Notes: generated from the sequence alone by a model not told the origin. Shown: positions 1-11,518, counted from the stretch's first letter. The stretch: 47,802 nt of DNA from Elysia marginata (GCA_019649035.1 BMAT01003800.1:31735-79536), one strand, 5' to 3'. A program made the numbers and translations.

Positions 1-559
1 GGAGGAGAAAAAGGAGGATGGTACTGTGATTTTATTTTTAAAAACCTGGGTCATTATGATAACGAAAATTAAGAGCAAGGCCAGTCAAAACTATTTATGT
101 TACGAATAGTAACAAGTCTACAGTGATGTCTTTTTACGGTAAAAGAGAGAGTGAAAAGAATCTGAATCTGTGTTTAGGTTAAACAGTGGAGTGAATCATT
201 GGTTACTAGCTGTGTTCTCAAACCTCTTTCATCCGTGCTACACTGCGTCATGATCAACTGCCGGCTATACCGTTGGATTATAGTCAAAAGGTTGCATCTG
301 TAATAGATTTTAGTTACAGTTGGAACTTTTTAACTCTTAGACCGAAAATGGGTTTTCCTATAGTTTATTGTTGTTTTAATCAATATTTCTTCGTTTTATT
401 CCTTTGTTTGCTGAATTAGATTAAATCATCAACTTCGCACGAATGGTATTGGTTTTCTAATTATGGCAGAGGCCAGTTTGGCATTTTAAGAAAATTTATG
501 TCCATTAAATTGTAAAAAAAAATAATTCAATTGAATATTCTTCAAAAATGAAGACCAGA
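1..559. other. AT-rich non-coding flank
   Basis: I see no coding region with recognisable similarity here, and no clear repeat structure. The stretch runs into a decayed LINE. Its 3' part, from about 480, could be undetected 5' sequence of that LINE, but no reverse-transcriptase motif can be read in it. Confidence 0.5.
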
Positions 560-1980
560 GGCCCATACCACAGTTAATTACATATAATTATTATGTATGC
601 GACTTCCAGAGAAGATACGATAGTAATACGAATATGTTTCAGAACTTATAATAAATATATTGAATCAAAATTAGCAGGAGAGGAATTTTTCTTTATTTTC
701 AATAAAAGACTTAGAAACGAGTGTGACAACCAGCCGCTTCTACCTGAATCGCTAGCAGAGTTTAGATCAGGCGGCTGTACCCCAGATAATCTCTTCACGC
801 TTCAATCTTTCATTCAAGGATATATCTCTAAATCATAAGGGCGTTACTTGTTGACTGTAGAGATTTTGCAAAACCCTTTGATAGGGTGGACAGAATAATG
901 TTTTGGCAATTGTGAACAACGTAGACTGTAATGTTAGAATATATTACACTCTAAAAGGCGTGTCTAAAAGAGTGTTGATTTGTCTTAAAATTGCATGGTG
1001 ATCTCTGTAATATTACAAAATATTTTCTTTGTATATTTGGGGTAAAACAAGGCTGTGCACTGAGTAAATTTTTATTTTGTGCATTCAGCTCACATTTGGA
1101 AAACGGTTTGTTCAATTCTCTTGTTAGTTTGATGACAATGTGAAACGTTTTCAAAAGAATTTGGTTATTTTAAAACAGTTTTGTAAAACTTTGGGATTAA
1201 AAGTGATCATAGATAATAGTAATAATTATATATATTAGGATTCCGTGATTACTTAAAGACTACAGATGCCTCGTGTTTAGAGGAAAGCAGTCAGAAACAA
1301 GAATATACTACATCTATCTATATATCTCAACTAGACTAAAATATTAGAATGCAGAGCTGTAACAGGATTACGTGTCGTATCTATAATGAGAAGTCTATTT
1401 CAATGATACAAGCCCAATTTCAAAATAGCCAACATGTATTCGCTTTTAAAAACAATCCAATGCTACAGCACGGGTGGAATCTATGGGGAACACAGAACAA
1501 CACTGCAATTGATGATGTTGAAATCAAATTTTCGAAATTATATCTGGGGATCGGCAAAACATTACCAAACAGCACAATCTTACGAAAAATAGAAGAACTT
1601 AACTTCGTGTGAAGTACAAACTCAAGGCCATTGAGTTTTGGTACAGACTAATAGACTTCCATGATGATGGATACCCGAAAAAGTGCTACCGTTTGTATGA
1701 ACAAAGGAAAGTAATCGGACCAAAGAGAGAAAAATGTTTTTCATTTCTCTGGGTTTTGATTGTCCATGGTTCTCAAAAAGCTTAGAAGACACAGAACGTA
1801 ATTGTTGTTGTCTAAAAAAGAACGAAATACAGTTTGTACTATCATACACTGTTAGAATTAGTATTATTTCTTGCAATGCACCAATTCAAACTATCAATTT
1901 TGTAGTGCTAATAACGCCAAATGTTTACATTGTTACTATCATCATAATATTTACGACACCTGGTGTCTAGAGAATTATGA
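560..1980 (+). mobile_element. Decayed non-LTR (LINE) reverse transcriptase, family A
   Basis: Translated pieces on the + strand follow the usual order of a LINE reverse transcriptase. Near 690-830 is the finger/palm block FNKRLRNECDNQPLLPES followed by DNLFTLQSFIQGYIS. Near 840-900, across frame changes, is the region matching the 'VDFAKAFDRVDR' block. Near 1035-1060 is LGVKQGCALS, the counterpart of GVRQGCxLSP. Near 1300-1335 is YISTRLK. Near 1500-1560 is DDVEIKFSKLYLGIGKT, and near 1616-1710 is KAIEFWYRLIDF, both typical of the C-terminal region. The reading is broken by several stops and frame changes, so it is a pseudogene. The endonuclease half is not seen. Clade is uncertain. The homology is from memory of the protein family, not from a search. 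Confidence 0.85.
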
Positions 1981-2029
1981 TTATAACTCTTGAATATGAA
2001 TTTAAATGTGAAAGTTTATTTTTCCAATG

Positions 2030-2520
2030 ACCATGGAAACTTATTATAACTACAATAACCATTACCTGAAATACTGCTTTTATTACCATTAACATTTTGC
2101 TATAAAGTTAACATTATTGTTCTACATACATATTACCATAGAGCGTAAGAAATCAACACTCTAATACAAATTTATTTCCTGTATATTCTTGATTCCGCTA
2201 CCATTCAGTTACATCGCTAAGATTACTGTTGTACATGTTTGTATATATAATCATATTACCATCGGGTGTACATCATCAGCACTCCAATATGCTTTCGTTA
2301 CCTGTAAAATCTTCAATCGGAGAATAAAACCATTAAAAGTTGTAAAATTACCATAACCCTTTTCTAGATGACCCAAACTATATAACTAAATTACACCATC
2401 ATAGTCAAACATAGAGTTGCATCGCTTAAGACATGTGCGCTACCTTTCAATATGAGTTTGTTTCGCTGGAGGCTAGTTAAATCACTAATCTATGGTAGAT
2501 GTGAATCGAATGTAAGTTAT
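2030..2520. repeat. Degenerate tandem repeat, period about 123 bp
   Basis: Two segments starting at about 2129 and 2252 align without gaps for about 60 bases. Both start with CATATTACCAT, share ATCARCACTC and end near CCTGTAWAWTCTT. The upstream stretch (about 2065-2135) and the downstream stretch (about 2310-2430) align more loosely to the same unit. This suggests three to four old copies of a 123-bp unit. There is no coding potential. Confidence 0.5.
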
Positions 2521-2659
2521 TTTATCGTGCAATTATGTCCAAATTTGTAATTTAACTGCACCCATCTTTGCTCTAAAAAAAGATTATACTCACAGTATGT
2601 TACGTTTTTTTTTTTTAAAAACCCATTTTTAGACAAGTTTATGTTTATCAATTTTGCCT

Positions 2660-2745
2660 GATTATATATACATAAGGTCGTTAATCGAAAACTTTTTCTT
2701 TCCTGGTTGTGTATATACAGAAGGCCGTTAATCGAAAAATTTTCC
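2660..2745. repeat. Short direct duplication
   Basis: The motif AAGGYCGTTAATCGAAAA occurs twice about 50 bp apart (near 2675 and 2723), each preceded by a TATATACA-type stretch. It looks like a single imperfect local duplication. Confidence 0.55.
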
Positions 2746-2759
2746 CCCTACTTACTCTG

Positions 2760-4498
2760 CTACTGTTTAACATGATAATCTCTCTTTGATTTCCCCTGAT
2801 TTTTCTTTGCATTGAATACAAACGAAGTTGTTCCACATTTGTCGCAGTTATTCAATCTCGACTGTGACAAAGCAAAGGATTGATGTAAGTTCTCACAGGT
2901 ATTTTTGTATTTGTGCGAAAATCCTACACCTGAGAGAAAGATTGTACATGCATACACTCACCATCACAAACACGCTCATTTTTTTCTAAAGCCTGAGGTT
3001 GTTTTTCTTATTTTAAAAAATGTTTATATTCTGTCAACTATCCTCCTCTGTCTTGCGCTTCCTTTCATTTGAGATAGAAACAAATGAGTGGGATAACAGC
3101 TTGTTCTGTATGTCCTTCCTGGTTCATGTATGTTTTAGTGTCTTCCTCAGAGCTTATACATTGGTTACCATTGTTGTAAAATTGTAAAAATAAATCAACG
3201 GCAACAGTAGCAAGAGCGACAAGCAGAGCAACGACTGAACATAGGATCGGAAAAAATATAGGAACAGAGAACCTGTGTCTGAATTCTTTTCTATTCTTAA
3301 CTAAAAATTAAGAAATAAACTGGACTCGACCAAAGACATATAGACAGTCTTCGAAAATAATCAAAAGAAAACGGCGATGGAAAATGAAAGTCAGATATAA
3401 ACTAACCCCAAAATGTGTTGGAACAAGTTGAGATCAGGTCTGTCTGAAAACCTAGACACAGTCATTAGAAATATCTCGCAACCAGGATAAGTGAGGTGGA
3501 TTTTGCAAAGTTCATAATCATTACAGGGCGTTGATATTTTAAACAGTGTATTTCTGAGATTCCATGAGTTATAAATTGGGTGAAATTATTTAAAAAACTT
3601 TAAGAGAAAATAATAAATATAACTTTCATTAAATTAGAGATTGCGATACTCGATTCCCAGATGCTTGTCGCGATTCATTATTAACTATCCATTTGAGCCT
3701 CACAAAATCAAATAAAGAGACAGGTTGTGCGACAGCGATAGAAGTTACTGGTAGGGCATAAATAATCGAATCAGTATTTACCCTGAACTTATAGATAGTA
3801 AGCGTTTAGAAATAAGACATCAGGCCTACAAACAAGGCCTTCCACTACCCGATACTTGAAAAAAAATCAAGCCTGAGCAAGATAAGAAAAACTAATATGT
3901 ATGGGTAAACACCTTTGAGTACGGAGGCCAAGGTAAACACCTAAATCCCAGACTTCTTGGTACAAAAGAGAAAGCCTAGGCGTGCGGGTCTACCACTAGA
4001 CCATGTCGAGATGACCTAAACTGGACTTTACCCTAAAGTGGACAGTCGTCCTGTAACTCGAAAAAACATAATTCTTCTGTCACTAAGCCCGAAGCGGACG
4101 GAAAAAGTAATTCCTTCGTTAACCTTTTCGCGTTATTAAAACAAGTCAACATTTGAGTTTTGTGGAACTTACAAGTTTTTGCTTTTAACTTTGCCCTTTC
4201 CTGAAACATGGACTTCTAATTTAACATTCAGGGCAGTAATGATCAGTGTGAGACAGACCAGGTGAAAGGTTATCAAATTACAGAACACTTCAGTATGCTC
4301 GGTAACTATGTTAGTTTAGGTTTCTGCCTTCCCGGCATAGACAGGAAATCATGGACCTCACAGTAGTTTTAGGCAAGATTTTGTATTACAACGATTCTAC
4401 TTTAAATTATACACGCCATGTCTTGGTTTGGCGCGACATGGATTTAAAACAAAAAATAATTATGGACCTCTTTTTAATGCGTCCGGTTCTTTGACTAT
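2760..4498. other. Intergenic stretch, nothing recognised
   Basis: Only short chance open frames are present on either strand. A box-A-like motif (GTCTAGTGGTAGAC on the - strand near 3990) hints at a tRNA-derived SINE relic, but no box B or SINE body follows. I see no protein similarity. Confidence 0.5.
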
Positions 4499-4502
4499 TT
4501 AA

Positions 4503-5171
4503 GGGAGGGGGGGGGAGGACAGCTAAAGACCAAAATCTTTAAACTTGTACTTAGGGAACTTATTTTTGTATCAACGTGTAGCCTGGGTCAAAATTAGAAG
4601 AAAATCAGTTTTTAATTGAAGATGTATCGACTGGTTGCTATGGTAACGGCGGCCATCTTGGATTTTTAGAACATTTTTTAAAACCCTAAGGCTCCCACGA
4701 TTTGGACAAATTAACTTCAAACTGCACAAACTGTTAGATAAAAAGCTTCCTCACAAAAGTATCAGAGCCGATTTTCGATATTTTTCTTTGGAAGAGAGAT
4801 ATGGATTTTTTAAAACAATTATTGATTATTCCCCCTGAAAAATGACACAATAATTTAAAAAAAATTTAATATCTTCCTCCCAAACTAAAAAATTGAAAAT
4901 CGGCTCTGATACTTTTGTGAGGAAGCTTTTATCTAACTATTTGTGCAGTTTGAAGTCGTTTTGTCCAAAAATGTGGGAGCCTTAGGGTTTTGAAAAATGT
5001 TCTAAAAATCCAAGATGGCCGCCGTTACCATGGCAACCGGTTGATAAATCTTGTTTTGAAAACTGTTTTCTTGTAATTTTGACCTAGGCTACACGTTGAT
5101 ACAAAAATAACTTCCCTAAGTTGAATTCAGAAGATTTTGGTTTTAGCCGTTTTAGCTGTCCTCCCCCCCCC
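4503..5171. mobile_element. Large palindromic (foldback) DNA transposon derivative with TTAA target sites
   Basis: The two halves are inverted copies of each other, about 320 bp per arm at roughly 80-85% identity by eye, around a short AT-rich centre near 4830. The tips are G-runs followed by GGAGGACAGCT on the left and its complement on the right. Both ends abut TTAA (4499-4502 and 5172-5175), as expected of a TTAA-targeting superfamily such as Kolobok or piggyBac. G-rich/C-rich tips fit Kolobok-type 5'-RRR...YYY-3' ends better than canonical piggyBac CCC tips. There is no transposase, so it would be non-autonomous. Each arm carries a motif built on CCAAGATGGCCGCCGTTACC, which resembles a YY1 binding site. 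Confidence 0.85.
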
Positions 5172-5175
5172 TTAA

Positions 5176-6760
5176 ATAATATAATTCATATATAATAAAT
5201 AATTCAAGATATGTCAGAAATCCATAGGTAACGGGGGTGATAAAGACATGCTAAAATGTAACTGAACTCGATGTAAATGAATTTATCTCATGCGCAGGCT
5301 CCATAATAATATTAACAAGACGTTGCGATTTTCTTGGAAGCCAATTCAATTGTTTAAGACCACATTTTTTTAATATGCCACTTTTAAAATTCCTTCTTCT
5401 TTGCGTAGGACCGCTAGTAAGTCAAGATCTACATTCTCAATCTCAAAGGGAACACCTGTTCACCGATAAACTTTGTATGTGTTGGACTGGACTGTAAAAT
5501 TGCATGGGTGACTCACTGACCATCAGACAGTTAGATCGACAACAAGACTGACCATGCTTGCCAATAGGGCCAGGGTCTATCGTTATCGCTGACCTAACGA
5601 AAATGGCAGTCGGCCTCAATTCAGAATGTACCCAAAAATAGGCATGGTTATATGTGGCGTCCGCTTTGACTTCGTTATCAATAAGGCAAATCCCTGAGAC
5701 TTGATGTTCGATTGTAAACGTCCCATGACATACAAGGGCCCATAAATCGCCTCGGTAAACTACAGTACAAAGAAATCAAAACCGAACGACAACCTATCCC
5801 TCTCTAAAACTCCTTGGATTGGTGTCTTATTAAGGATTTGTTGGCCAAGGCTATTTATAGGAAAGCGATAAGATAGAGTCGCATCAGTGTAGACAAACCG
5901 TAATGTATACATTATGGTATTTTTTACCTTGACGCTTAGCGTCATATAGCGAGTTCCTTTCAATCTATCCTAATTAGATGTCAATCTGGTCCTATAATTC
6001 TTGAAAATGAAGACGTACGAACCCCCTGGTGCCCGAAGCATGAAGAGGATTGAAAAAAAAATCGATTCTTTCAAAGTTGCATTATGCCGAAGTCGTACGC
6101 TGTTTTATCTGTGGGTGCAAGTCAAGACATAAAATGTAATCTGATCTAGCACAAATGTCAATAGCCAAATATCGGTGACGACATTCATTCAGATCTGGAA
6201 GGAGTGAACATGTATTAGGGTCAGTTCTCGACAGACAAAATCCTTCATAAGGTTAGTGTATTTTTTAGGAATAGTCTGGCAAAAAATAAGCCAAAGTACA
6301 AGGTTTAGTTACTGTAGAGGCAGATATTTATTGATAATGGGAAAGCATTATAAGCCTGTAAATTTATTCAAGCTACTTTGATGTTCTTTTTCATAACTTT
6401 TTGTATTGATTAAGTGCATTTCACAGACTATGGTTCAATCATAACAATCATTTTAGACAAGGTGGCGAAAAAGTCTTCAACTTCAAATGATTCAATTTTT
6501 AAGGCCTAAAAAGTAATATTTCAATTAAGATTTGCTAATTGCTCCCTTTTCTCATTTCGAAAGAAAAAGAATTTTAGTTGCCAATAATTCTATAATACTA
6601 AGAATGTTTTAATTAGACGAAGAATGATATAGCCTGAACATAGTGCCATAATATATAATGTCGTCCTTTCTCAAATTATTCGGTACAGCAAATCACTGCC
6701 CGTTATATATTATAGTAATAATATTGCAGTGAATAGTAGATATAAATTTAAATAAAGCTG
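5176..6760. other. Intergenic stretch, nothing recognised
   Basis: No protein-like frame longer than about 67 codons, no tandem array, and no tRNA-like promoter boxes were noticed. Composition is AT-rich with a somewhat more GC-balanced part at 5450-5760. Confidence 0.5.
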
Positions 6761-7085
6761 TATGGCGTCGTGATGTAGTGGTAGACGCTCGGCTTTCGGA
6801 TCGAGAGGTCCGGGGTTCGAGTCCTGCTTTCGACAGGTCGACTTTTAGTCCTTGAGAAAGGCTATTTACACACATTTCTTCGCCTCACTCATGCGTTAAA
6901 CGAGTACCCGACTATAGGCAGTGAAAGATCTTGTCAGAATGCTAGAGTGATGCGCTTAACTTGCTACTCCTCTGTGGGTTCAGAAGGTACTATGGTTGGG
7001 AATGGCCTGTCGGGGAACCCATGTAAAGCGCTTAGAGCACATTAGTGGATAAGCGGTATATAAAAATGCTCTTTATTTTTTTATT
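6761..7085 (+). mobile_element. tRNA-derived SINE, family 1, full-length copy
   Basis: The head is tRNA-like. A box A (TGATGTAGTGG, 6771-6781) and a box B (GGTTCGAGTCC, 6814-6824) lie at the spacing of an internal RNA polymerase III promoter. The potential anticodon arm is diverged, so the parent tRNA cannot be named. The body (about 6900-7020) recurs at 12259-12408 and, more diverged, at 30094-30311. The 3' end reads AAGCGCTTAGAGCACATT followed by AAGCGGTATATAAAAA and a T-rich tail. That tail matches the 3' end of the LINE at 24226-25120, consistent with the SINE using that LINE's machinery. No clear target duplication was found. Confidence 0.85.
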
Positions 7086-7088
7086 TGT

Positions 7089-7339
7089 ATCCTGATAAAT
7101 ATTTTTAACCCAAAGCGCTTTAAAATGCTCAAATCACTCACACAACATAGATCAGAGGACGACGCAGAGCTAAACTCTAGGAAAAAAACATGTATGTTGG
7201 TGTCGTGTGCACTACAATGAGCACGAAAGACAACAGACATACATGTGCATTTCTTCGATTTTGTCTTAAGTACTATCATTTGCAACACACCTATTTCTAT
7301 TTATATTTTAAGTTTTTTAAAATTCTTTAAGATATCCTG
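7089..7339. other. AT-rich spacer
   Basis: A 71-codon open frame on the - strand lies here, but it has no recognisable motif and is best treated as chance. I see no other structure. Confidence 0.4.
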
Positions 7340-8010
7340 GATATGATGTATTTTAGACATTGGTACTCAACCGAACAGCCGTTACACTCTATTGTCGATG
7401 AAACTTGCAGCCAGTGCAGCTGATTTACAACTGATGTGATTTGATCTCTTTTTTTTTCTTTTGCATGACAACATGGGCAGCGTGGTTTTGAATTTGCTGC
7501 AATTTGACAACATCGTATTAAAATAAGAACAAAAAAGTTAATTACAATAATCTAGTGTAGAAATAACGAAAGCAAGAAGTTGTTTCTGGGCCTGTAGTAT
7601 AGGGAATGTCGACTTTGGCTAATCTTCTTCAGTTCGATGTAACAGACTTTTCTCAAATGTGAAACAGCTTTATACATATGGAGGTTTAGTATCAACATCA
7701 ACACCTTAGTTTCTGGCTAGTTTTGTAAGATCAGTTTCCCGCTCTACAGAGTTTAATTTTCTCATTTACATTCAAATCTTTTAGCCAGGATGTATTTCCC
7801 AAGATCATGATTTAGGCAAATTATTGTTTATCTTTAGTTTATCAAAAGACACCCATTGTGTAATATTAGAAACACATTCGTCTATTTTATGTATTGATGT
7901 GACAGAACTAGAACTATACAATAAGGCATCATCTGCGTAAAATTTAAGCCAACCAAAACCATGCTGAGAAATAACATGTGACAAGAAAGAAAAAAATCTG
8001 TTTTAAAAAT
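7340..8010 (-). mobile_element. CR1-like LINE reverse transcriptase relic
   Basis: Read on the - strand, the sequence gives the catalytic block WLKFYADDALLYSS (FYADD at 7928-7942). It is followed by DECVSNITQWVSFDKLKINN, the usual 'W...NKLKLN' helix, and then an RN-GV block near 7700. Next come TLDYCN near 7550, KLQQIQNHAAHVV near 7500 and LHWLQV near 7415. This order (YADD, W..NKLKLN, ARNLGV, LDYCN, LQ.VQN.AAR, LHWLPV) is characteristic of CR1/L2/Rex-type LINEs. Several stops and frame shifts make it non-functional. The upstream endonuclease half is not seen; the sequence at 8010-8300 is not readable as protein. Confidence 0.85.
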
Positions 8011-9200
8011 CTTATGGACATTAAAATTAATAATGCACTTAAAGTTAGCAAAACTTACCATAGCAGCAAATACACATTGGACTTGCTAAGCTATTTATGA
8101 ACCCTTAGTTCAAACATCATTCAGTCATGAAATTCTGATATGTCGTATTCTGTAAAGACTGTCAGCAACTGTAGCGTCATTAACTTGTAACATTTTTTTC
8201 TGCGTCCCAGCCAATATGGTGTCCTTCAACAAAACAAAACCCAGTCTATCTTTCATTTTTGTTCAATTCCGATCTTCTTGTGAAATGTAGCGTTGTTTAT
8301 TTTGTAGTCTACCTTTCTTTATAGGTATCTATTTATCAAAAATAGTGAGAGGAGCCCTAATTGTGGACCGTTTTAGCACTCTTTGGATCTCAAAAGCCTA
8401 TTGAAAAATAAACGAGAGGTAAATGATTATGGTGGAAAGTTTGATTTATAATAAGATCTGGTGAGCAATGCAACAAACCCATTATAAAACGAAAAAGTAA
8501 ATATTGTAGAAATATCAATAATTAAATAGGCCAAACTGTGTAGAGTAGCATGTGAAGTAAAGAATTTACTCCCTTGAAAATCAGGGCCTTTTGCTGTCTG
8601 GCTCTCTGGTTTCGATTTAATAGAACTAGAAGTTTTGTCCGGGAACTTAGGAGTTAGTACAGTGCAGAGAGCTCTTTTATTTTTTTAAATTATGCTGCAC
8701 AATCTTTGGTCGCTGATTAGGCCTGTACCTAGAAAGCTTAGGCCTCTACCCTGCACTGTTGAGATAAAAATCTACAAATATCAAAGTCGGGTTCAATTGC
8801 GTTCAATAAAATACTCATAATAGAACTTGAGCCTTTTTAGTTGCCGAGATGGATTTAAGCAAATTGCCTACAGATGGAAAAAACCAAGACCATCTTAAGA
8901 TCTGGAAAGCTACATACCCTGTTCACCAAAACATTGTGTAGGTCTAAATCTCACCCGATATTTTCTTAACTTGCCAAGATAACTACCATTATTTAGATCT
9001 AAAGTTGGGTGAACACGTTAGATTTCATAACGGAAAATCAGAACGATATTTTCCCGGTGGAATCAGAACGAAGATTGATATTCTGAATTCGCCCATTTTT
9101 GTAGAGCTCTTACACGATGCCAAGGAAAAAAACGAAACGAAGCTAAACGACCCATTGATCTAGAATCTAGATTAAATCTAGCGCTAAACCTTTTGCGTCA
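8011..9200. other. Intergenic stretch with CTAGATC-type motifs
   Basis: No gene is recognised. From about 8900 the palindromic hexamer AGATCT and related CTAGA motifs start to recur; the cluster continues to about 9900 and is described separately. Confidence 0.45.
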
Positions 9201-9910
9201 ACTTTTTTTTACCTTTACCGCTGTTCCGTCTCTTGCCAGAGGTTGGATGCTATGGTGCGTCGCCATTCTTCTCGGTTTAGAGCAACCTCACAACATTCGT
9301 TGATCCGTCTAGTCGTCGTTTCTTCGATGTTACCAAGCCAGGATTTTCTTTTTCTACCACGTTGTCTCTTCCCGTTGATCTTTCCCTCCATAATAGATTT
9401 CTGGAGACTTTGGTGACGTCAACTAGATCTAGATAAAAATCACCATATGAGAATACTGCGCGATTCCCGCCAGTCTGGCTCTACATTAAAAGAATTTTCA
9501 GTTGATTGGCATTTGCTTTTTATTTGTGGATGTCACAAGCAAAGCCGAGCACGCCATTTCATTTGAAAAATTTGATGTTCAAAACGAATATCTATGCCAC
9601 GATGCATTGTACGTTCTGATTCTTCCCAAAGATTAGAATTCTTTCTAGCTGCAGGTTTTTGATGGAAATCTACCGAAAAATAAAAACGGAATGGAAATTC
9701 GGGGGATAATCTAGTGGTACAAGCGCTCTGAAAATTGCGTTTTGATTTTCATTCTGATTTGGCATGCCATTTCACAAAGGTGAAAACCCAACTAAATCAA
9801 GATCTAGATTTCAACCTGTTCCCTTTTGATCTCACGACGACAGAGCCCGGTTTAGCTAATATAGATATAAATCTGTGATCTTGAAGTAAGTCTAGATCTA
9901 GGCTAAATCA
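8905..9910. repeat. Cluster of CTAGATCTAG-type palindromic motifs
   Basis: TCTAGA, AGATCT and CTAGATCTAG variants recur near 8905, 8993, 9158-9182, 9422-9436, 9799-9812 and 9890-9903. They are scattered rather than tandem and interleave with the LINE C-terminal fragment. No role can be assigned. Confidence 0.4.
9215..9415 (-). mobile_element. C-terminal end of a LINE ORF2 (RTE/CR1-type)
   Basis: An uninterrupted 58-codon frame runs from ATG at 9391 down to a TAA at 9215-9217. It reads MEGKINGKRQRGRKRKSWLG, then NIEETTTRRINECCEVA and NREEWRRTIASNLW. This is the well-known C-terminal signature of many invertebrate LINE polyproteins (GKI.GKR.RGR....W..N...... A.NR..WR......). The frame continues upstream to about 9412 (RHQSLQKSI). 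Only the 3' end is present, as expected of a 5'-truncated insertion. It is too short to be found by length-based gene calling. Confidence 0.8.
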
Positions 9911-9960
9911 AGATGTTTCTGCAGTAGAAACTCACTAGCAGGATCTACAAGAAACGGAGG

Positions 9961-10025
9961 CAGACGGATAGAGACAGAGACAGACAGACAGACAGGCAGA
10001 CAGAGAGACAGGCAGGCAGGCAGAT
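9961..10025. repeat. (GACA)n/(GGCA)n microsatellite
   Basis: An imperfect tetranucleotide tract, CAGA/GACA grading into GGCA. Confidence 0.8.
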
Positions 10026-10428
10026 AACAGATTAAAAGACATAGAGAAAGGGGTAACAGTAGGGGGGATGATAGTGGAGGGAAAGTAGAGCGAGTGATAG
10101 GCTAACCAGAAAGTCTATTATATTCTAGACACAAAAAGGAGTAAAAGAAGGACCAAATAGTGCAGACAGAAAACTTAAAACTGTAAATGATAAGCCTAGG
10201 CTACGAAAAGGAAACACTGGGTACAAAGCATCTAGGGGAAGCAACTTTTGACTACTTTGTCATTTACCCGACTTGGCCGGGCACCAAACAACTGGTTTAA
10301 AAAATAAAGAACTAAAGCTAAAGATAGGCTATGAGAATAGTTATTGAAAGTGGGATTGATGGTGAAAATTTGTTAAGTGGAACTCTCGAATGTTCTGATG
10401 GTATGTAACATGGCAGGAAATAACTAAC
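10026..10428. other. Spacer, nothing recognised
   Basis: I see no gene-like structure. The stretch leads into an exon-like patch on the - strand. Confidence 0.4.
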
Positions 10429-10560
10429 CTTTACAGGTATTACTTCAATCCTTATATCTTCTTTGTCAAGAGACATTGTCGAGACCCTAAGCTTGAACTT
10501 GATGTCGACAGCGCTATGTTGCTCAATGATGTTTTTAAGCAAGAAGGCATCAAATCGCCC
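10429..10560 (-). CDS. Possible anonymous internal exon (44 codons)
   Basis: I do not recognise this sequence. On the - strand a 132-bp open stretch is bounded by an AG acceptor (genomic 10561-10562, read on the - strand) and a GTTAGT donor (10423-10428). Both borders fall between codons, so it would be a symmetric phase-0 exon. The translation is not low-complexity and looks protein-like: GRFDAFLLKNIIEQHSAV, then DIKFKLRVSTMSLDKEDIRI. The local base composition is more GC-balanced than its flanks. The polypyrimidine tract before the acceptor is weak and GTTAGT is a poor donor. It may be a host exon, a piece of a transposon gene, or chance. Confidence 0.25.
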
Positions 10561-10564
10561 CTAG

Positions 10565-11362
10565 CGGATGGGTTAAATAAATTTAGATTGCCCAACAAAG
10601 GGATATACAGTTTTATACAGTTTTATGAATTAAAGTTCTTGGTTAAAATGTTCTCATAAGGTAACTTTAAACAAGTCCTGGTTTTAATTATATTAACACA
10701 AATAGAAAGAATGCAAACTTGGGCTGCCACAAAGAGTTTCAGGGGATTTACTGAAGAGATCTTGACTTTAAACGCACTCCGGTTTCTTAACTTAATACGA
10801 TTTAAGGGTGGATTAATATGTATATGAACTTATTTCACACCGTGTTCTTTCTTGTGATAAACGCAAATTCGTTTTAATCTATACATACCCAACACTTGGC
10901 TCAGTGCCATGGTTCACCAAATTTATGTCTCTTTCTATCTCTCTACTGTATTTTATTTCTTACGATTTTATGGCACCCAGAGAGGCGTCTTCTTGAGGTT
11001 GTATTTTTTTTTCAAATCTGTTTTTCGATTGTATAAATCTAGACCTTTCAAAAGGCTGTCATATCATTCTCACTATAACTTATTATTTTTTACTTATTAT
11101 GTTGACTCTTAGCTAACAGTTTCCAAGATTTATTTCCTAAAGTAACGTTTTTACAGGATTTCAAAAACCCCTTTACACTTTCCGCTTGTATCGGTCTCAG
11201 AACACATTCAAAGGGTCAAAAGCAGACGAACTTTCCTCTGTCATAAACTTGTAATATTGTCAGAACTATAGGTGCATTAGGCGGGAAGTGAAAATTAGAC
11301 AATATCGCCTCTCTCAGGCAGACAAAAGAAATCTTACGTAGCGGTGGAGGTATGAGAGGCGT
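10565..11362. other. Spacer, nothing recognised
   Basis: Contains a 67-codon T-rich frame with no motif (10909-11112), judged to be chance, and a short duplication of TACAGTTTTA near 10608-10625. Confidence 0.45.
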
Positions 11363-11518
11363 TAATAGAGACCTTTAGCACACGCGCCGTGTCTAAATAC
11401 GCGTACGTGAAAATCGGGAAAGCAGATTGAGGAAACTATAAAAATAATTAAACCAGTTTCTAAAAATAGACGCCACAGACGTTCGCGTCATACTCACGTG
11501 TTGCTGCTTAAAGTCTGT
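11363..11518 (+). mobile_element. Harbinger-like MITE, copy 1
   Basis: This 155-bp sequence recurs in inverted orientation at 20023-20177 with roughly 93% identity by eye. The ends form imperfect inverted repeats (TAGAGACCTTTAGCA at the left; the complement of the right end reads CAGACTTTAAGCA). The element is flanked by TAA on both sides, and the second copy by TTA on both sides. A 3-bp TWA duplication is typical of the PIF/Harbinger superfamily. There is no coding capacity, so it would be mobilised in trans. The superfamily call is inference. Confidence 0.7.

Noticed and set aside
3960-4020. Possible SINE head on the - strand (GTCTAGTGGTAGAC)
   Set aside because: No box B and no SINE body follow, so the evidence is too weak.
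6765-6840. Functional tRNA gene
   Set aside because: Boxes A and B are present, but the anticodon and acceptor arms do not pair properly and a SINE body follows.
9702-9740. Box-A-like TCTAGTGGTACAAGCGCTC
   Set aside because: No box B within range; likely coincidence.
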